Shown here: positions 52,927 to 62,065 of the stretch, one piece after another
Position numbering within the stretch: position 1 is the first letter of the stretch
Layout of the letters: every line of letters starts with the position of its first letter
Assembly (NCBI GenBank): GCA_016214125.1
Contig: JACRPC010000011.1
Span: 62,001 to 126,000 of the forward strand
Source: Rhodospirillales bacterium
Lineage (GTDB): Bacteria > Pseudomonadota > Alphaproteobacteria > Rhodospirillales > WMHbin7
Direction: 5' to 3'
DNA: 64,000 nucleotides
The notes under the pieces: model-generated
Told to the model about the DNA's origin: nothing
Databases searched by the model: none
Seen by the model: the letters and a program-made list of their open reading frames with translations, nothing else
Position numbers and translations under genes: made by a program

Positions 52927-53720
52927 CGCGTTTCCCGCACCAGATCGAGAATGATGTCGGCCAGGGCCTCGGCGTCGGCGATGCCGCGGCAAAACCAGAT
53001 GCGCCGCCCCTGGCAGGTGCCGGCGATCACCGATTGGCCGTCGGGCAAATCGGCCGGCAGGCCGAAGAGCAGCGGCAATTCGTGCCCGCCATGCTGGCCC
53101 TCGGCCATCAAGAGCGGCAGAACGATGATGTTGGGGCGATCGGTCAGCGCCGACCAACTGGCGGCCAGCGGCTCTTCTTCAAGGAAGACGGCGCGCACCT
53201 CGCCATAGCGGCCCGAGGCGTCGAGCTTCTGCGCCAGTTCGTCGACCGTGGTCCGCGCGCCGCCGCCGCGCTTGTTGCCATGCCCGACCAGGAACAGGGC
53301 AATCGAGTTGGGCTCCAGACGTTCCGAGGCGATGAGGTCGTCGGCGCGGGCCAGGATGAGGTTGGTCACCCGGGGATGGGTGCCGACCGGCCGGCAATAA
53401 TGGATGCGCCGGCCATCGGGGCGCACGGTGAGCGTCCCGGTCAGGCCCAATTCGCGCGGCACAATGACGCGGGTGAACTCGCCCTCGGCGGCAAAGACCG
53501 GCACCACGAAGATTTCCGGGGCGGCGATCCGATCCAGACCCTGGCCGATGAAGGGCGGCTCCTTCCAGAAACAGGTCTCGATGCGGGCAAAGCGGTGTTC
53601 GGCGGCCAGCCGATCCGCCAGCCGCCGGATGGGCGCCGAGGCGTCGGGGCGGCGCGACGAACCATGCCCGACCAGGAGCAGGGCGGCGCGGTGCGGCAAT
53701 GGCGCGTTTTCCATGGTCAT
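52923..53720 (-). CDS. CbiX-type sirohydrochlorin chelatase
   Basis: 265 residues. Two CbiX repeats: ALLLVGHGSSRRPDA (about 12-26) and ALFLVGHGNKRGGGARTTVDEL (about 142), each with the metal-inserting His, plus the structural strand FVVPVFAAEGEFTR and IVLPLLMAEGQHGGHELP. Such double-domain proteins insert Co or Fe into sirohydrochlorin. Next to dsr, iron insertion to make siroheme for DsrAB (with DsrN adding the amide) is the likely role; cobalt chelation cannot be excluded. Start 53720 or 53714; neither has a clear ribosome binding site. Confidence 0.82.
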   Translation of the reverse strand: MTMENAPLPHRAALLLVGHGSSRRPDASAPIRRLADRLAAEHRFARIETCFWKEPPFIGQGLDRIAAPEIFVVPVFAAEGEFTRVIVPRELGLTGTLTVRPDGRRIHYCRPVGTHPRVTNLILARADDLIASERLEPNSIALFLVGHGNKRGGGARTTVDELAQKLDASGRYGEVRAVFLEEEPLAASWSALTDRPNIIVLPLLMAEGQHGGHELPLLFGLPADLPDGQSVIAGTCQGRRIWFCRGIADAEALADIILDLVRETR

Positions 53721-53908
53721 GCGGTCTATTTAGCCAAAACCGGGCCCCTTGGCAAAGACCATCGGTACGCGCAGGCCGCTGGATTTCGGGCAAGTTCTTA
53801 CGCTATTGTTGGCGGGAGCCTCCGTCCATGCCCCGCCAACGCGGGCCAAGCGGGTTGGCTCCAACAAACCGAACGTCAACCGTTTGGTCCACAGGGAGAC
53901 CCGCGTAG

Positions 53909-54274
53909 ATGACCCGATCCGTCCTGGTGGTCGACGACGAATCGAACATCGTCCTTTCCCTCGAATTCCTGATGAAGCAGGCGGGGTTCGATGTCCGCGT
54001 GGCGCGCGACGGCGAAGCGGCGCTCACCGAAGTTGCGAAAAGCCCGCCCGATCTCATTTTGCTCGACGTCATGATGCCCAAGCGCGACGGCTACGACGTC
54101 TGCCAGACCATCCGCGCCAACCCCGACTGGAAGAACGTGCGCATCATCATGCTCACCGCCAAGGGCCGCGACATCGAGCGCGAAAAAGGCCTGGCGATGG
54201 GCGCCGACGACTACATCACCAAGCCCTTCTCGACCCGCGAGGTGGTCGAGCGGGTCAAGCACTACCTCGCCTGA
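53909..54274 (+). CDS. CheY-like response regulator
   Basis: 121 residues; AGGGAG 10 nt upstream. A single receiver: VLVVDDESNIV acidic pocket, phosphoacceptor Asp in LILLDVMMPKRDGYD, Thr in IIMLTAKGRD and Lys in DDYITKPFSTRE. No output domain. It is first in a four-gene cluster with the exonuclease fusion, a small membrane protein and a CbrA-like sensor kinase, which is the obvious phosphodonor. Confidence 0.9.
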   Translation: MTRSVLVVDDESNIVLSLEFLMKQAGFDVRVARDGEAALTEVAKSPPDLILLDVMMPKRDGYDVCQTIRANPDWKNVRIIMLTAKGRDIEREKGLAMGADDYITKPFSTREVVERVKHYLA

Positions 54275-54285
54275 GGGATTGGCCG

Positions 54286-56346
54286 GTGAGTCCGCGCGCC
54301 GGTCTCGCCCTCGCCTTCGCCCTGCTGGCCGTTCTGGCCGTCGCGGCCCTCTACCTTGCGCCCAGCTTGGATCCTCCCGCCCGCAGCCTGCTGGCGCTCG
54401 TCCTCGTGGTCGGCGTCGGCGTGTTGGCCTTCATCCTCGACCAGCGCCTGATGGGGCCGGCCGCCCAATTGGCCAACGAGGTCGAGTTCCAGGCCCGCAC
54501 CAAGGGCGCCCAGCGCGGTCTGATCCGGCCCGGCCCGCACTGGCTGGGGGCGCTTCTGCCGGCGGTCGAGGCGCTGGTCCAGGTTCTGCAGGGCCGCCAG
54601 GACGATCTGCGCCAGGCGCTCGACCAGGCCACCGCCAAAAGCGAGGAGCAGAAGCGCTGGCTGGAGGTGATCCTGGTCGACCTCTCGGAAGGCGTGCTGG
54701 TCTGCAACATGAGCCACCAGATCCTGCTTTACAATCAGGCGGCCATCCGCCTGTTCGAGGGCTCGGACGCGCTGGGGCTGGGGCGGCCGCTCTTCAATCT
54801 GGTCAGTCGGGCGCCGGTCTTGCACACCCTCGATCTCCTTCAGCACCGCCGCCGCCCGGCCTCCGACGACGAAGCGACGGTGCCCTTCGTTTGCGCCACC
54901 GCCGATTCCCGCCTGATGCTGCAAGGCCGGCTGGGGCTGATCAAGGACGCCAACGCCAAGATCACCGCCTACGTCGTCACCTTCAGCGACATCTCGGGCC
55001 GCATCGCCGAGATCGAGAAGGGCGACGAAGTGCGCCGCGCCATGACCCGCGAATTGCGCCAGCCGATCGCCAATCTGCGCGCCGCCGCCGAAACCCTGGC
55101 CGGCTATCCCGACATGGCGCCGGCGGTCCGCCAATCCTTCGATCAGGTGATTCTCGACGAAGGCACCCGCCTGTCGGATCGGCTGGAAGCGTTGGCCCGC
55201 GAATATCGCGGCCACGCCTTGGGCCGTTGGCCGATGGCCGATCTGCACGCCGCCGATCTGGTCAATTGCATCGACCGCCGCCTGGCCAAGGACCGGGCGC
55301 TGGCCCTGACCCTGGTCGGCATTCCGCTCTGGCTGCACGGCGATTCCCATCTGCTGATGCTGGGCTTCGAGCAGCTTTTGCGCCGCCTGCACGCCAAGAC
55401 CGGCGTTGCCGCCTTCGACGCCGAAACGATGCTGGGCGACAAGCGGGTCTATCTCGACCTGGCCTGGGAGGGACCGACGGTCAGCGCCCAGCAGATCGAG
55501 GCCTGGCTCGACGAGCCCCTGGCCGATGCCGACGGCCCCTACCGCCTGCGCGACGTCTTCGAGCGCCACGGCTCCGAGATGTGGTGCCAGGCAAGAGGCG
55601 GACGGGCGGTGTTGCGGGTGCCGCTGCTGGCGCCGGCCGGCGCGCCGATCAAGGGAACGGCGCCCGAACTGCCGCCCCGGCCGGAATTCTACGATTTCGG
55701 CCTGATGAGCGCCCACAGCGACGCCGGCCGCTTGAGCGAGCGCCCCTTGCGCGCCCTCACCTTCGTCGTCTTCGACACCGAAACCACGGGCTTGAAGCCT
55801 AGCGAAGGCGACGAGATCATCTCGATCGGCGCGGTGCGGGTGGTCAACGGACGGCTCTTGACCGGCGAAACCTTCGAGCGCCTGGTCAATCCCGGCCGCA
55901 CCATTCCCAAGGACTCGATCCGCTTCCACGGCATCACCGACGCCATGGTCAAGGACAAGCCGCCGATCGGCGTGGTGCTGCCGCAGTTCAAGGCTTTTGC
56001 CGGCGACGCCGTGCTGGTCGCCCACAACGCCGCCTTCGACATGAAATTCCTCCAGCTCAAGGAAAAGGCGACCGGCGTCGCCTTCGCCAATCCGGTGCTC
56101 GACACCATGCTGCTTTCGCTCTTGGCCGATGCCCATCTCGAGGATCATTCGCTCGACGGGGTGGCGCAGCGCTTCCTGATCGACATTCCCGACCGCCACA
56201 CCGCCCTGGGCGACGCCCTGGCGACGGCGGCGGTGCTGGTCCGCCTGATCGAAATCGTCGAGACCAAGGGCATCGCCACCTTCGGTCAGGTGATGAAGGC
56301 GGCCAACATGGCCGCCGAAGTCCGCGCCCGCCAGGCGCGGATCTAG
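54286..56346 (+). CDS. Membrane PAS / pseudo-histidine-kinase / DnaQ-like exonuclease fusion
   Basis: 686 residues from GTG at 54286 (GAGGG 8 nt upstream). Two N-terminal membrane helices (about 5-50), a coiled linker, a PAS-like domain (about 125-240), then a HisKA-like helix MTRELRQPIANLRAAAETL in which the phosphoacceptor His is Arg255; no N or G boxes for ATP are seen. From about 487 comes a DEDDh exonuclease: VFDTETTGLKP (Asp497, Glu499), VAHNAAFDMKFL (His580, Asp585) and RHTALGDALATA (His638, Asp643), all catalytic residues present. So a dead kinase scaffold is joined to an apparently active 3'-5' exonuclease at the membrane. Coupled to the receiver and the CbrA-like kinase. Confidence 0.85.
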   Translation: MSPRAGLALAFALLAVLAVAALYLAPSLDPPARSLLALVLVVGVGVLAFILDQRLMGPAAQLANEVEFQARTKGAQRGLIRPGPHWLGALLPAVEALVQVLQGRQDDLRQALDQATAKSEEQKRWLEVILVDLSEGVLVCNMSHQILLYNQAAIRLFEGSDALGLGRPLFNLVSRAPVLHTLDLLQHRRRPASDDEATVPFVCATADSRLMLQGRLGLIKDANAKITAYVVTFSDISGRIAEIEKGDEVRRAMTRELRQPIANLRAAAETLAGYPDMAPAVRQSFDQVILDEGTRLSDRLEALAREYRGHALGRWPMADLHAADLVNCIDRRLAKDRALALTLVGIPLWLHGDSHLLMLGFEQLLRRLHAKTGVAAFDAETMLGDKRVYLDLAWEGPTVSAQQIEAWLDEPLADADGPYRLRDVFERHGSEMWCQARGGRAVLRVPLLAPAGAPIKGTAPELPPRPEFYDFGLMSAHSDAGRLSERPLRALTFVVFDTETTGLKPSEGDEIISIGAVRVVNGRLLTGETFERLVNPGRTIPKDSIRFHGITDAMVKDKPPIGVVLPQFKAFAGDAVLVAHNAAFDMKFLQLKEKATGVAFANPVLDTMLLSLLADAHLEDHSLDGVAQRFLIDIPDRHTALGDALATAAVLVRLIEIVETKGIATFGQVMKAANMAAEVRARQARI

Positions 56347-56365
56347 GGAAGGAGGAGGCCCACCC

Positions 56366-56617
56366 ATGCCGCACCGCCGCACCCGACAACGCGCCCTGCG
56401 CCTGGTCCGCCAAAGCAGCGTCACCGCCCGCCTGGTGGGGGTGTTCCTCTTGGGCGCTTTCCTGTTCCTGCCGCCACTCTTGCGCGTCTTCAACGCCGGC
56501 GGCTTCCTGGCCGGCTTTCCCCTGCTTTATGTCTATCTCTTCCTGGCCTGGGCGGGGCTGGTGGCGGTGATGGCGCTGGCCATCGAGGGCGATCCGCCCT
56601 CCGGAATCGACGGATGA
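56366..56617 (+). CDS. Small two-helix membrane protein, CbrX-like
   Basis: 83 residues; AAGGAGGAGG 7 nt upstream. A basic N-terminus is followed by two membrane helices (about 24-41 and 50-73, with GFPLLYVYLFLAWAGLVAVMALAI). Small membrane proteins in this place, directly ahead of a symporter-histidine kinase, are known as CbrX in Pseudomonas (ahead of cbrA). The similarity is in size, topology and position; sequence homology was not tested. Probably an accessory to the kinase's transporter domain. Confidence 0.7.
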   Translation: MPHRRTRQRALRLVRQSSVTARLVGVFLLGAFLFLPPLLRVFNAGGFLAGFPLLYVYLFLAWAGLVAVMALAIEGDPPSGIDG

Positions 56618-56630
56618 ACGGGACCCGGCC

Positions 56631-59369
56631 ATGAGCGGGGCGGTGGTCATCGGCGTCGCCTTCGCCTATCTCTGCCTGCTGTTCGCCATCGCCTATTGGG
56701 GCGACAAGCGCGCCGACGCCCGGCGCAGCCTGATCGCCCACCCGGCGATCTACGCGCTGTCGATCGCCGTCTACTGCACCTCCTGGACCTTCTACGGCTC
56801 GGTCGGGCGGGCCACCCAGACCGGCGTCGGCTTCCTGCCGATCTATCTGGGGCCGACCTTGATGGCGGCGCTGTGGTGGCTGGTGCTGCGCAAGATGGTG
56901 CGGATCTCGAAAACGCACCGCATCACCTCGATCGCCGATTTCGTCTCCTCGCGCTACGGCAAAAGCACGTTTCTTTCCGGCCTGGTGACGGTGATCGCGG
57001 TGATCGGCATCATGCCTTACATCTCGTTGCAGCTAAAGGCGGTTTCCGCCTCCTTCACGGCGCTGGTCGAGTTCGCGGCGCCCGGCAGCACGCCCGGCCT
57101 GCCCTTGCCCGGCGCCGACACCCCCTTCCACGCCGACACCGCCCTTTACGTCGCCGCCATTCTCGCCGCCTTCGCCATTTTGTTCGGCACAAGGCACATC
57201 GACGCCTCCGAGCATCACGAAGGCATGGTGGCGGCCATCGCCTTCGAATCGATCGTCAAGCTCCTGGCCTTCCTGGCGGTGGGGCTGTTCGTCGCCTTCG
57301 GCCTCTTTGCCGGACCGGGCGACATCTTCCGCCAGGCGGCCGAGCGGGCCGACCTGGCGCGGCTCTTCACCATGCCCGATGCCGGCGCCATCGGCGATTT
57401 CGTGGCGCTCACCCTGTTGTCGATGCTGGTGATTCTGTGCCTGCCGCGCCAATTCCAGGTCTCGGTGGTCGAGTGCGTCGACGAGGTCCACATCAAGCGG
57501 GCGATGTGGATGTTTCCGCTCTATCTGCTGCTCATCAACCTCTTCGTGCTGCCGATCGCCTTTGCCGGCCTGCTCACTTTCCAGCCGGGCACCGTGCATC
57601 CCGATCTGTTCGTGCTGGCGCTGCCGCTTTCGCAGGGCCACCAGTTCCTGGCGCTGTTCGCCTTCATCGGCGGCCTGTCGGCGGCCACCGGCATGATCAT
57701 CGTCGAGACGGTGGCGCTGGCCACCATGGTCTGCAACGACCTGGTGATGCCGGTGCTGCTGCGCATCGAGGGCCTCAATCTCGCCCAGCGGCGCGACCTC
57801 AGCCGCCTGCTGCTCGCCATCCGCCGCTGGACCATCGTCGTCGTGGTGCTCTTGGGCTATCTCTATGTGCGGCTGATCGGCCAGTCCTTCGCGCTGGTCA
57901 CCATCGGTCTGGTGTCGTTTGCCGCCGCCGCCCAGTTCGCGCCGGTGCTGCTGGGCGGCATCTTCTGGCGCGGCGCCACCCGGGCCGGCGCCGTCGCCGG
58001 CCTGATGGGCGGTTTCGGCGTCTGGCTCTACACCCTTCTGCTGCCCTCCTTCGCCCGCTCCGGCTGGCTGCCGGTGGGCTTCGTCGATCACGGCCTCTTT
58101 GGCTTCGCTCTCCTCAAGCCCTACGCCCTGTTCGGCCTTTCCGGCCTCGATCCGATCACCCATTCCCTGATCTGGAGCCTGATCGCCAATCTCGGCTTCT
58201 ACATCGCGGTGTCGCTGGCCTCGGGCCAAGGGGCGATCGAGCGCATCCAGGCGGCGCTGTTCGTCGATGTCTTCCGCCCCTCGGGCGAAGCGGGCGGCGG
58301 CCGCTTCTGGCGCGGCACGGCGCCGGTCGCCGATTTGCAGGAGCTGGTCGGGCGCTTCGTCGGCGAAGAGGCGGCGGCGCGCGCCTTCGCCCTTTACGCC
58401 GCCGAACGCGGGCTCGATCTGGCGCTCCAGGGCGAGGCCGATGCCGATCTGGTCAACTTCGCCGAACGCATCCTGGCCGGCGCCATCGGCGCCGCCTCGG
58501 CCCGGGTCATGGTGGCCTCGGTCGCCAAGGGCGAGGTGGTCGGGCTGCAGGAGGTGATGGAAATCCTCGACGAGGCCTCGCAGATCCTGGCCTACAGCCA
58601 GAAGCTCGAGATGAAATCGAAGGAGCTGGAGCAGGCGACCGCCGAACTTACCGCCGCCAACGAACGCCTGAAGGAACTCGATCGCCTGAAGGACGATTTC
58701 GTCTCCACCATCACCCACGAACTGCGCACGCCCTTAACCTCGATCCGCTCCTTCTCGGAAATCCTGCACGACAATCCCGAGCTCGATCTCGGCCAGCGCC
58801 AGGAATTCCTGCGCATCGTCATCAGCGAATCCGAGCGCCTGACGCGGCTCATCAATCAGGTGCTCGACCTGGCCAAGATCGAGGCCGGCTCGCTCGATTG
58901 GGACATCCGGACGCTCGACGTCGCCGAGGCGGTGCGAGCCGCGCTGACCGCCACCCAGCGCCTGGCCGGCGACAAGGGGGTGACTCTCACCGTCGATCTC
59001 GAAGCCGGGGCGCCGCCGGTGCCGGCCGATCGCGACCGCCTGATCCAGGTGATGGTCAATCTGCTCTCCAACGCCGTCAAATTCGCGCCCCCCGACAAGG
59101 GCCGGATCGCCGTGACGCTGGCCGCGACACCGGAGGGGGTGCGGGTGTCGGTGGCCGACAACGGCCCCGGCATTCCCGCCGACCATCACGAGGCGGTGTT
59201 CGACAAGTTCCGTCAGGTGGGCGACACGCTGACCGAGAAGCCCGAAGGTTCGGGCTTGGGGCTGGCGATCAGCCGCACCATCCTCGAGCATCTGGGCGGC
59301 CGCATCTGGGTGGAAAGCCGGCCCGGCGAAGGCGCCACCTTCAACTTCGTCCTCCCCCGGGCCGTCTGA
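56631..59369 (+). CDS. CbrA-like sodium/solute symporter-histidine kinase
   Basis: 912 residues. Residues 1 to about 520 form a sodium:solute symporter-type membrane domain with about 13 helices (AVYCTSWTFYGSVGRATQTG, GFLPIYLGPTL are typical). A STAC-like linker follows (GLQEVMEILDEASQILAYSQKL), then a coiled coil and the kinase: HisKA with His696 in HELRTPLTSIRSFSEIL, N box NLLSNAVKF, G boxes VADNGPGIP and GSGLGLAIS. The kinase is complete. CbrA relatives sense or transport amino acids (His, Pro) or acetate; the ligand here is unknown. Likely partner: the receiver at 53909. Confidence 0.92.
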   Translation: MSGAVVIGVAFAYLCLLFAIAYWGDKRADARRSLIAHPAIYALSIAVYCTSWTFYGSVGRATQTGVGFLPIYLGPTLMAALWWLVLRKMVRISKTHRITSIADFVSSRYGKSTFLSGLVTVIAVIGIMPYISLQLKAVSASFTALVEFAAPGSTPGLPLPGADTPFHADTALYVAAILAAFAILFGTRHIDASEHHEGMVAAIAFESIVKLLAFLAVGLFVAFGLFAGPGDIFRQAAERADLARLFTMPDAGAIGDFVALTLLSMLVILCLPRQFQVSVVECVDEVHIKRAMWMFPLYLLLINLFVLPIAFAGLLTFQPGTVHPDLFVLALPLSQGHQFLALFAFIGGLSAATGMIIVETVALATMVCNDLVMPVLLRIEGLNLAQRRDLSRLLLAIRRWTIVVVVLLGYLYVRLIGQSFALVTIGLVSFAAAAQFAPVLLGGIFWRGATRAGAVAGLMGGFGVWLYTLLLPSFARSGWLPVGFVDHGLFGFALLKPYALFGLSGLDPITHSLIWSLIANLGFYIAVSLASGQGAIERIQAALFVDVFRPSGEAGGGRFWRGTAPVADLQELVGRFVGEEAAARAFALYAAERGLDLALQGEADADLVNFAERILAGAIGAASARVMVASVAKGEVVGLQEVMEILDEASQILAYSQKLEMKSKELEQATAELTAANERLKELDRLKDDFVSTITHELRTPLTSIRSFSEILHDNPELDLGQRQEFLRIVISESERLTRLINQVLDLAKIEAGSLDWDIRTLDVAEAVRAALTATQRLAGDKGVTLTVDLEAGAPPVPADRDRLIQVMVNLLSNAVKFAPPDKGRIAVTLAATPEGVRVSVADNGPGIPADHHEAVFDKFRQVGDTLTEKPEGSGLGLAISRTILEHLGGRIWVESRPGEGATFNFVLPRAV

Positions 59370-59378
59370 TCCGCCCGC

Positions 59379-60551
59379 TTACCACTTCATCGTGCATTTG
59401 TCGTGATAGGGGTCCTGGGAATCCTTGAGCGCCACGCTCAAGCCCTTCAAGCCGTATTCGCCGCGCGCGTCCTTCACCACTTCCTGAAGATAGAAATTTT
59501 GGATCGGGAAATGGTTGTTGCCGAAGCGAATCTTGCCGCGCGTGTTGGGAAAGTCGGCCTTGCGCATCGCCTGGCGCATCGCCTCCTTGTTGGCGAGATT
59601 GCCGCCGGCCGCCGCGACCGCGGCGTTGATCATCATCACCGAATCGTAGGCTTGGGCGGCATAAAAGGACGGCGTGCGCTGATGCTTGGCGCGGAAGTCG
59701 GCGACGAACTTCTTGTTCACCGGATTGTCGAGATCGGCCACCCAGGACTGGGTGCTGAGCGAACCGACCGCCGAATCGCCGATCTGCGGCAGGTTGAGCG
59801 AGTCGACCGAGAAGACGGAATAGAGGGTCGTCTTTTCCTTCAGCCCCGACTGGGCGTATTGCTGGAAGAACTGGCGGCCGGCGGCGCCGGGATAGAAGAC
59901 GAACGCCGCCTCGGAATTGGCGCTGCGCAGCTTGCTCAGCTCGACCGCGAAATCGAGCTGCTCGGGCCAACGGGTCATTTCCTGGCCGACCACCTCGCCC
60001 TTGTAGGTGCGTTTGACGCCCTCGGCCACGTCCTTGCCGGCGGCGTAGTTGGGGGCGATGATGAACAGCTTTTTCACGGCCCGCTGATTGAGCGCCTCGC
60101 CCAGCGCCATCGAGGTCTGGTCGCCCTGCCAGGAGATCGAGAAGAACCAGGGCGAGCACTGCTCGCCGGCGATCTGCGAGGGGCCGGCGTTGCCGCTGAT
60201 CAGGAAGGTCTCGGCGTCGACCGCCGTCTTGACCGAGGCCAAGAGAACGTTCGACCAGATGTAGCCGGTCAGGAAGTGAACGGCGTTGCTCTGGATCAGC
60301 TTCTCGGTCACCTGCTTGCCGACATCGGGCTTCTGCTGATCGTCGGCGTAGGTGACCTCGACCTCGAGACCGCCCATCTTGCGGCCCAACTGGTCGAGCG
60401 CCAGTTCGAAGGCGTCGCGCTGTTCGTTGCCGATGACGGCGTTGGGGCCGCTGAAGGTGTTGACGTAGCCGATCTTGACCTTCTGCTGGGCCTGAACGGG
60501 CAGGGCCAAAACGGCCAGCGCCGCCGCGATCAGCAAGGTTTTTCCGCTCAT
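59379..60551 (-). CDS. Branched-chain-amino-acid-type ABC substrate-binding protein
   Basis: 390 residues from ATG at 60551 (GGGAGGAGAG just upstream). A signal peptide (TLLIAAALAVLALPVQAQQ) precedes a LivJ-like periplasmic binding protein: VKIGYVNTFSGPNAVIGNEQRDAFELAL, EVTYADDQQKPDVGKQ, FLISGNAGPS, FVFYPGAAGRQFFQQY. Such proteins in this setting bind amino acids, aromatic acids or other carboxylates. Permease and ATPase genes are not in the window. It lies 46 bp behind the UroD-like gene, probably in its transcript, and converges with the CbrA-like gene 9 bp away. Confidence 0.87.
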   Translation of the reverse strand: MSGKTLLIAAALAVLALPVQAQQKVKIGYVNTFSGPNAVIGNEQRDAFELALDQLGRKMGGLEVEVTYADDQQKPDVGKQVTEKLIQSNAVHFLTGYIWSNVLLASVKTAVDAETFLISGNAGPSQIAGEQCSPWFFSISWQGDQTSMALGEALNQRAVKKLFIIAPNYAAGKDVAEGVKRTYKGEVVGQEMTRWPEQLDFAVELSKLRSANSEAAFVFYPGAAGRQFFQQYAQSGLKEKTTLYSVFSVDSLNLPQIGDSAVGSLSTQSWVADLDNPVNKKFVADFRAKHQRTPSFYAAQAYDSVMMINAAVAAAGGNLANKEAMRQAMRKADFPNTRGKIRFGNNHFPIQNFYLQEVVKDARGEYGLKGLSVALKDSQDPYHDKCTMKW

Positions 60552-60597
60552 GGTGCTCTCCTCCCTCGAGTATGTAGTCGTCAATTGAGAACCGGCT

Positions 60598-61887
60598 TTA
60601 GCCGGCGTATTGGCGGGCCGCCCGGAACATGGCGCGCACGTTGTCGATCGGCGTCTCGTCGGGAATGCCGATGCCGCAATCGAGAATGAGGTGGCCGCCC
60701 TTGTTCCACACCTTGTCGACGACGTGCTTGACCTCGGCGTCAACGTCGGCTGGCTTGCCGGTCACCATGGTCGAGGCCATCACTCCGCCGCGCAACGCCA
60801 CCCGATCGCCCATGATCTCGTGGGCGCGGATCAGATTGTCGGTGCGCTCGAACCAGTAGATGCACTTGCCGGCCGGCACGTCGGCGATGGTTTCCAGGCG
60901 CTTGTCGCATTCGTGCTCCCACAGCACCATGGGAATGAGGCCGGCCTCGATGAAGCCCAAAAGCTGCTTCTTGAAGGGCGCCCACCAAAAGGTCTCGAAC
61001 TGCTTTTGCGACATGAAGGTGTCGCCCGGCCAATGGGTGGTGATCATGATCACCGGATGGTTGGCCGCCTTGGCGGCGCCCACGATCTGCGCCAGCATGT
61101 AGGGCGCCACCTTGTCCATCGCCGCCAGAAGCTGCTCGGGATGGCGGCGCATGTCGGTGAGGCCGCCGATGGCGCCGCGCCAATAGTCGGCCACCGCGTC
61201 GAAGGGATTGCCGGCCAGGGTGTTGGTCATCAAGGGATAGCCCAGCTCGGCGGCGCGCCGGGCGAAGGCGGCGCAATGGCCGCCGAAGCGCTCGACCTCG
61301 TCGGCCGCCGCCATCAGCCGGGTGAGCGACGCCTTGAGCGCCGGATTGGCGAAGGCGCGAATGGTGCTCATCACCCGCAGCCCGCTCATGGTCGGGAAGG
61401 GCGGCAGATGGACGAAGCCCTCGAACACCTCGGCCACCTGGGGCAGAAATTTCTTCAGGTAGTAGTTGGTGGGATCGTGCAGGAATTCGGGATAGTCGGC
61501 GGCCTTCATGTATTCGTATTCGAGATACTGATAGGGCATGTCCTCGGCCACGCCGTGCCCCGGCCATTGCAGGGTCTTGAGGCCCATCGCCTCCATCATC
61601 GGCCCCATGGCGGTGAAGAGCACCAGATTGTTGGTGAAGTCGGGATCGAATTCCAAAACGGCGCGCTCGCAGATCGCTTTGGTGCTCTCATAGTCGTACA
61701 TCAGCGATTTGTGGGAAACGCCGCCATATTTGGCCAGCCAGAAGGTGGCGTAGAGCACGACCGGCATGCGGTCGGTCCGCTTGAGGGCCACGGTGTCGAG
61801 CAGGCGCCGCCAGCGCCGGTCATAAGCCGCCTTGGCCTCAGCCGAGCCGGCCTTGGGGGGCGGGCTTCCATCGGTCGTCACGCTCAT
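60598..61887 (-). CDS. UroD-family methyltransferase-like protein
   Basis: 429 residues from ATG at 61887 (GGGGGAGAG upstream). The uroporphyrinogen-decarboxylase fold is recognisable (RRLLDTVALKRTDRMPVVLYATFWLAKYGG, then IMITTHWPGDTFMSQKQFETFWWAPFKKQL, and GGHLILDCGIGIPDETPIDNVRAM at the end), but the length and tail fit the catabolic branch related to MtaA/CmuA methyltransferases rather than haem synthesis. Such enzymes act on corrinoid-bound or O-/S-methyl groups. No corrinoid protein gene is visible here. Located between an IclR regulator and a binding protein, it probably belongs to a substrate-inducible uptake and breakdown system. Confidence 0.75.
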   Translation of the reverse strand: MSVTTDGSPPPKAGSAEAKAAYDRRWRRLLDTVALKRTDRMPVVLYATFWLAKYGGVSHKSLMYDYESTKAICERAVLEFDPDFTNNLVLFTAMGPMMEAMGLKTLQWPGHGVAEDMPYQYLEYEYMKAADYPEFLHDPTNYYLKKFLPQVAEVFEGFVHLPPFPTMSGLRVMSTIRAFANPALKASLTRLMAAADEVERFGGHCAAFARRAAELGYPLMTNTLAGNPFDAVADYWRGAIGGLTDMRRHPEQLLAAMDKVAPYMLAQIVGAAKAANHPVIMITTHWPGDTFMSQKQFETFWWAPFKKQLLGFIEAGLIPMVLWEHECDKRLETIADVPAGKCIYWFERTDNLIRAHEIMGDRVALRGGVMASTMVTGKPADVDAEVKHVVDKVWNKGGHLILDCGIGIPDETPIDNVRAMFRAARQYAG

Positions 61888-62041
61888 GGCGGCTCTCCCC
61901 CTTGGTCCCGAAATCCGCACCCCGCGCCGACCGCGGCCCGGAGGCGCCCCATTTCGGTTGTCGTTTCCCCTGTCGGCGGCCTTGCCTCGGCCCCTCGACG
62001 CCCAAACGCTACGCCATCGTCCCCGCCCAAGCAAGGCGACA

Positions 62042-62065
62042 GTGAACACATTCACGCATGGTGAA
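62042..62065. promoter_or_regulatory. Three-half-site operator candidate for the IclR regulator
   Basis: GTGAA (62042-62046), TTCAC (62051-62055) and GTGAA (62061-62065) alternate in orientation at 9- and 10-bp steps; the inner pair is the 19-bp palindrome CATTCACGCATGGTGAATG. Three half-sites making a palindrome plus a direct repeat are the known layout for the IclR-family regulators PcaU and PobR. It sits 155 bp before the UroD-like gene and directly behind the IclR gene. Confidence 0.5.

Noticed and set aside
60598-61887. hemE (uroporphyrinogen decarboxylase for haem synthesis)
   Set aside because: Too long, with a different C-terminal pattern, and located with an IclR regulator and a binding protein instead of haem genes.
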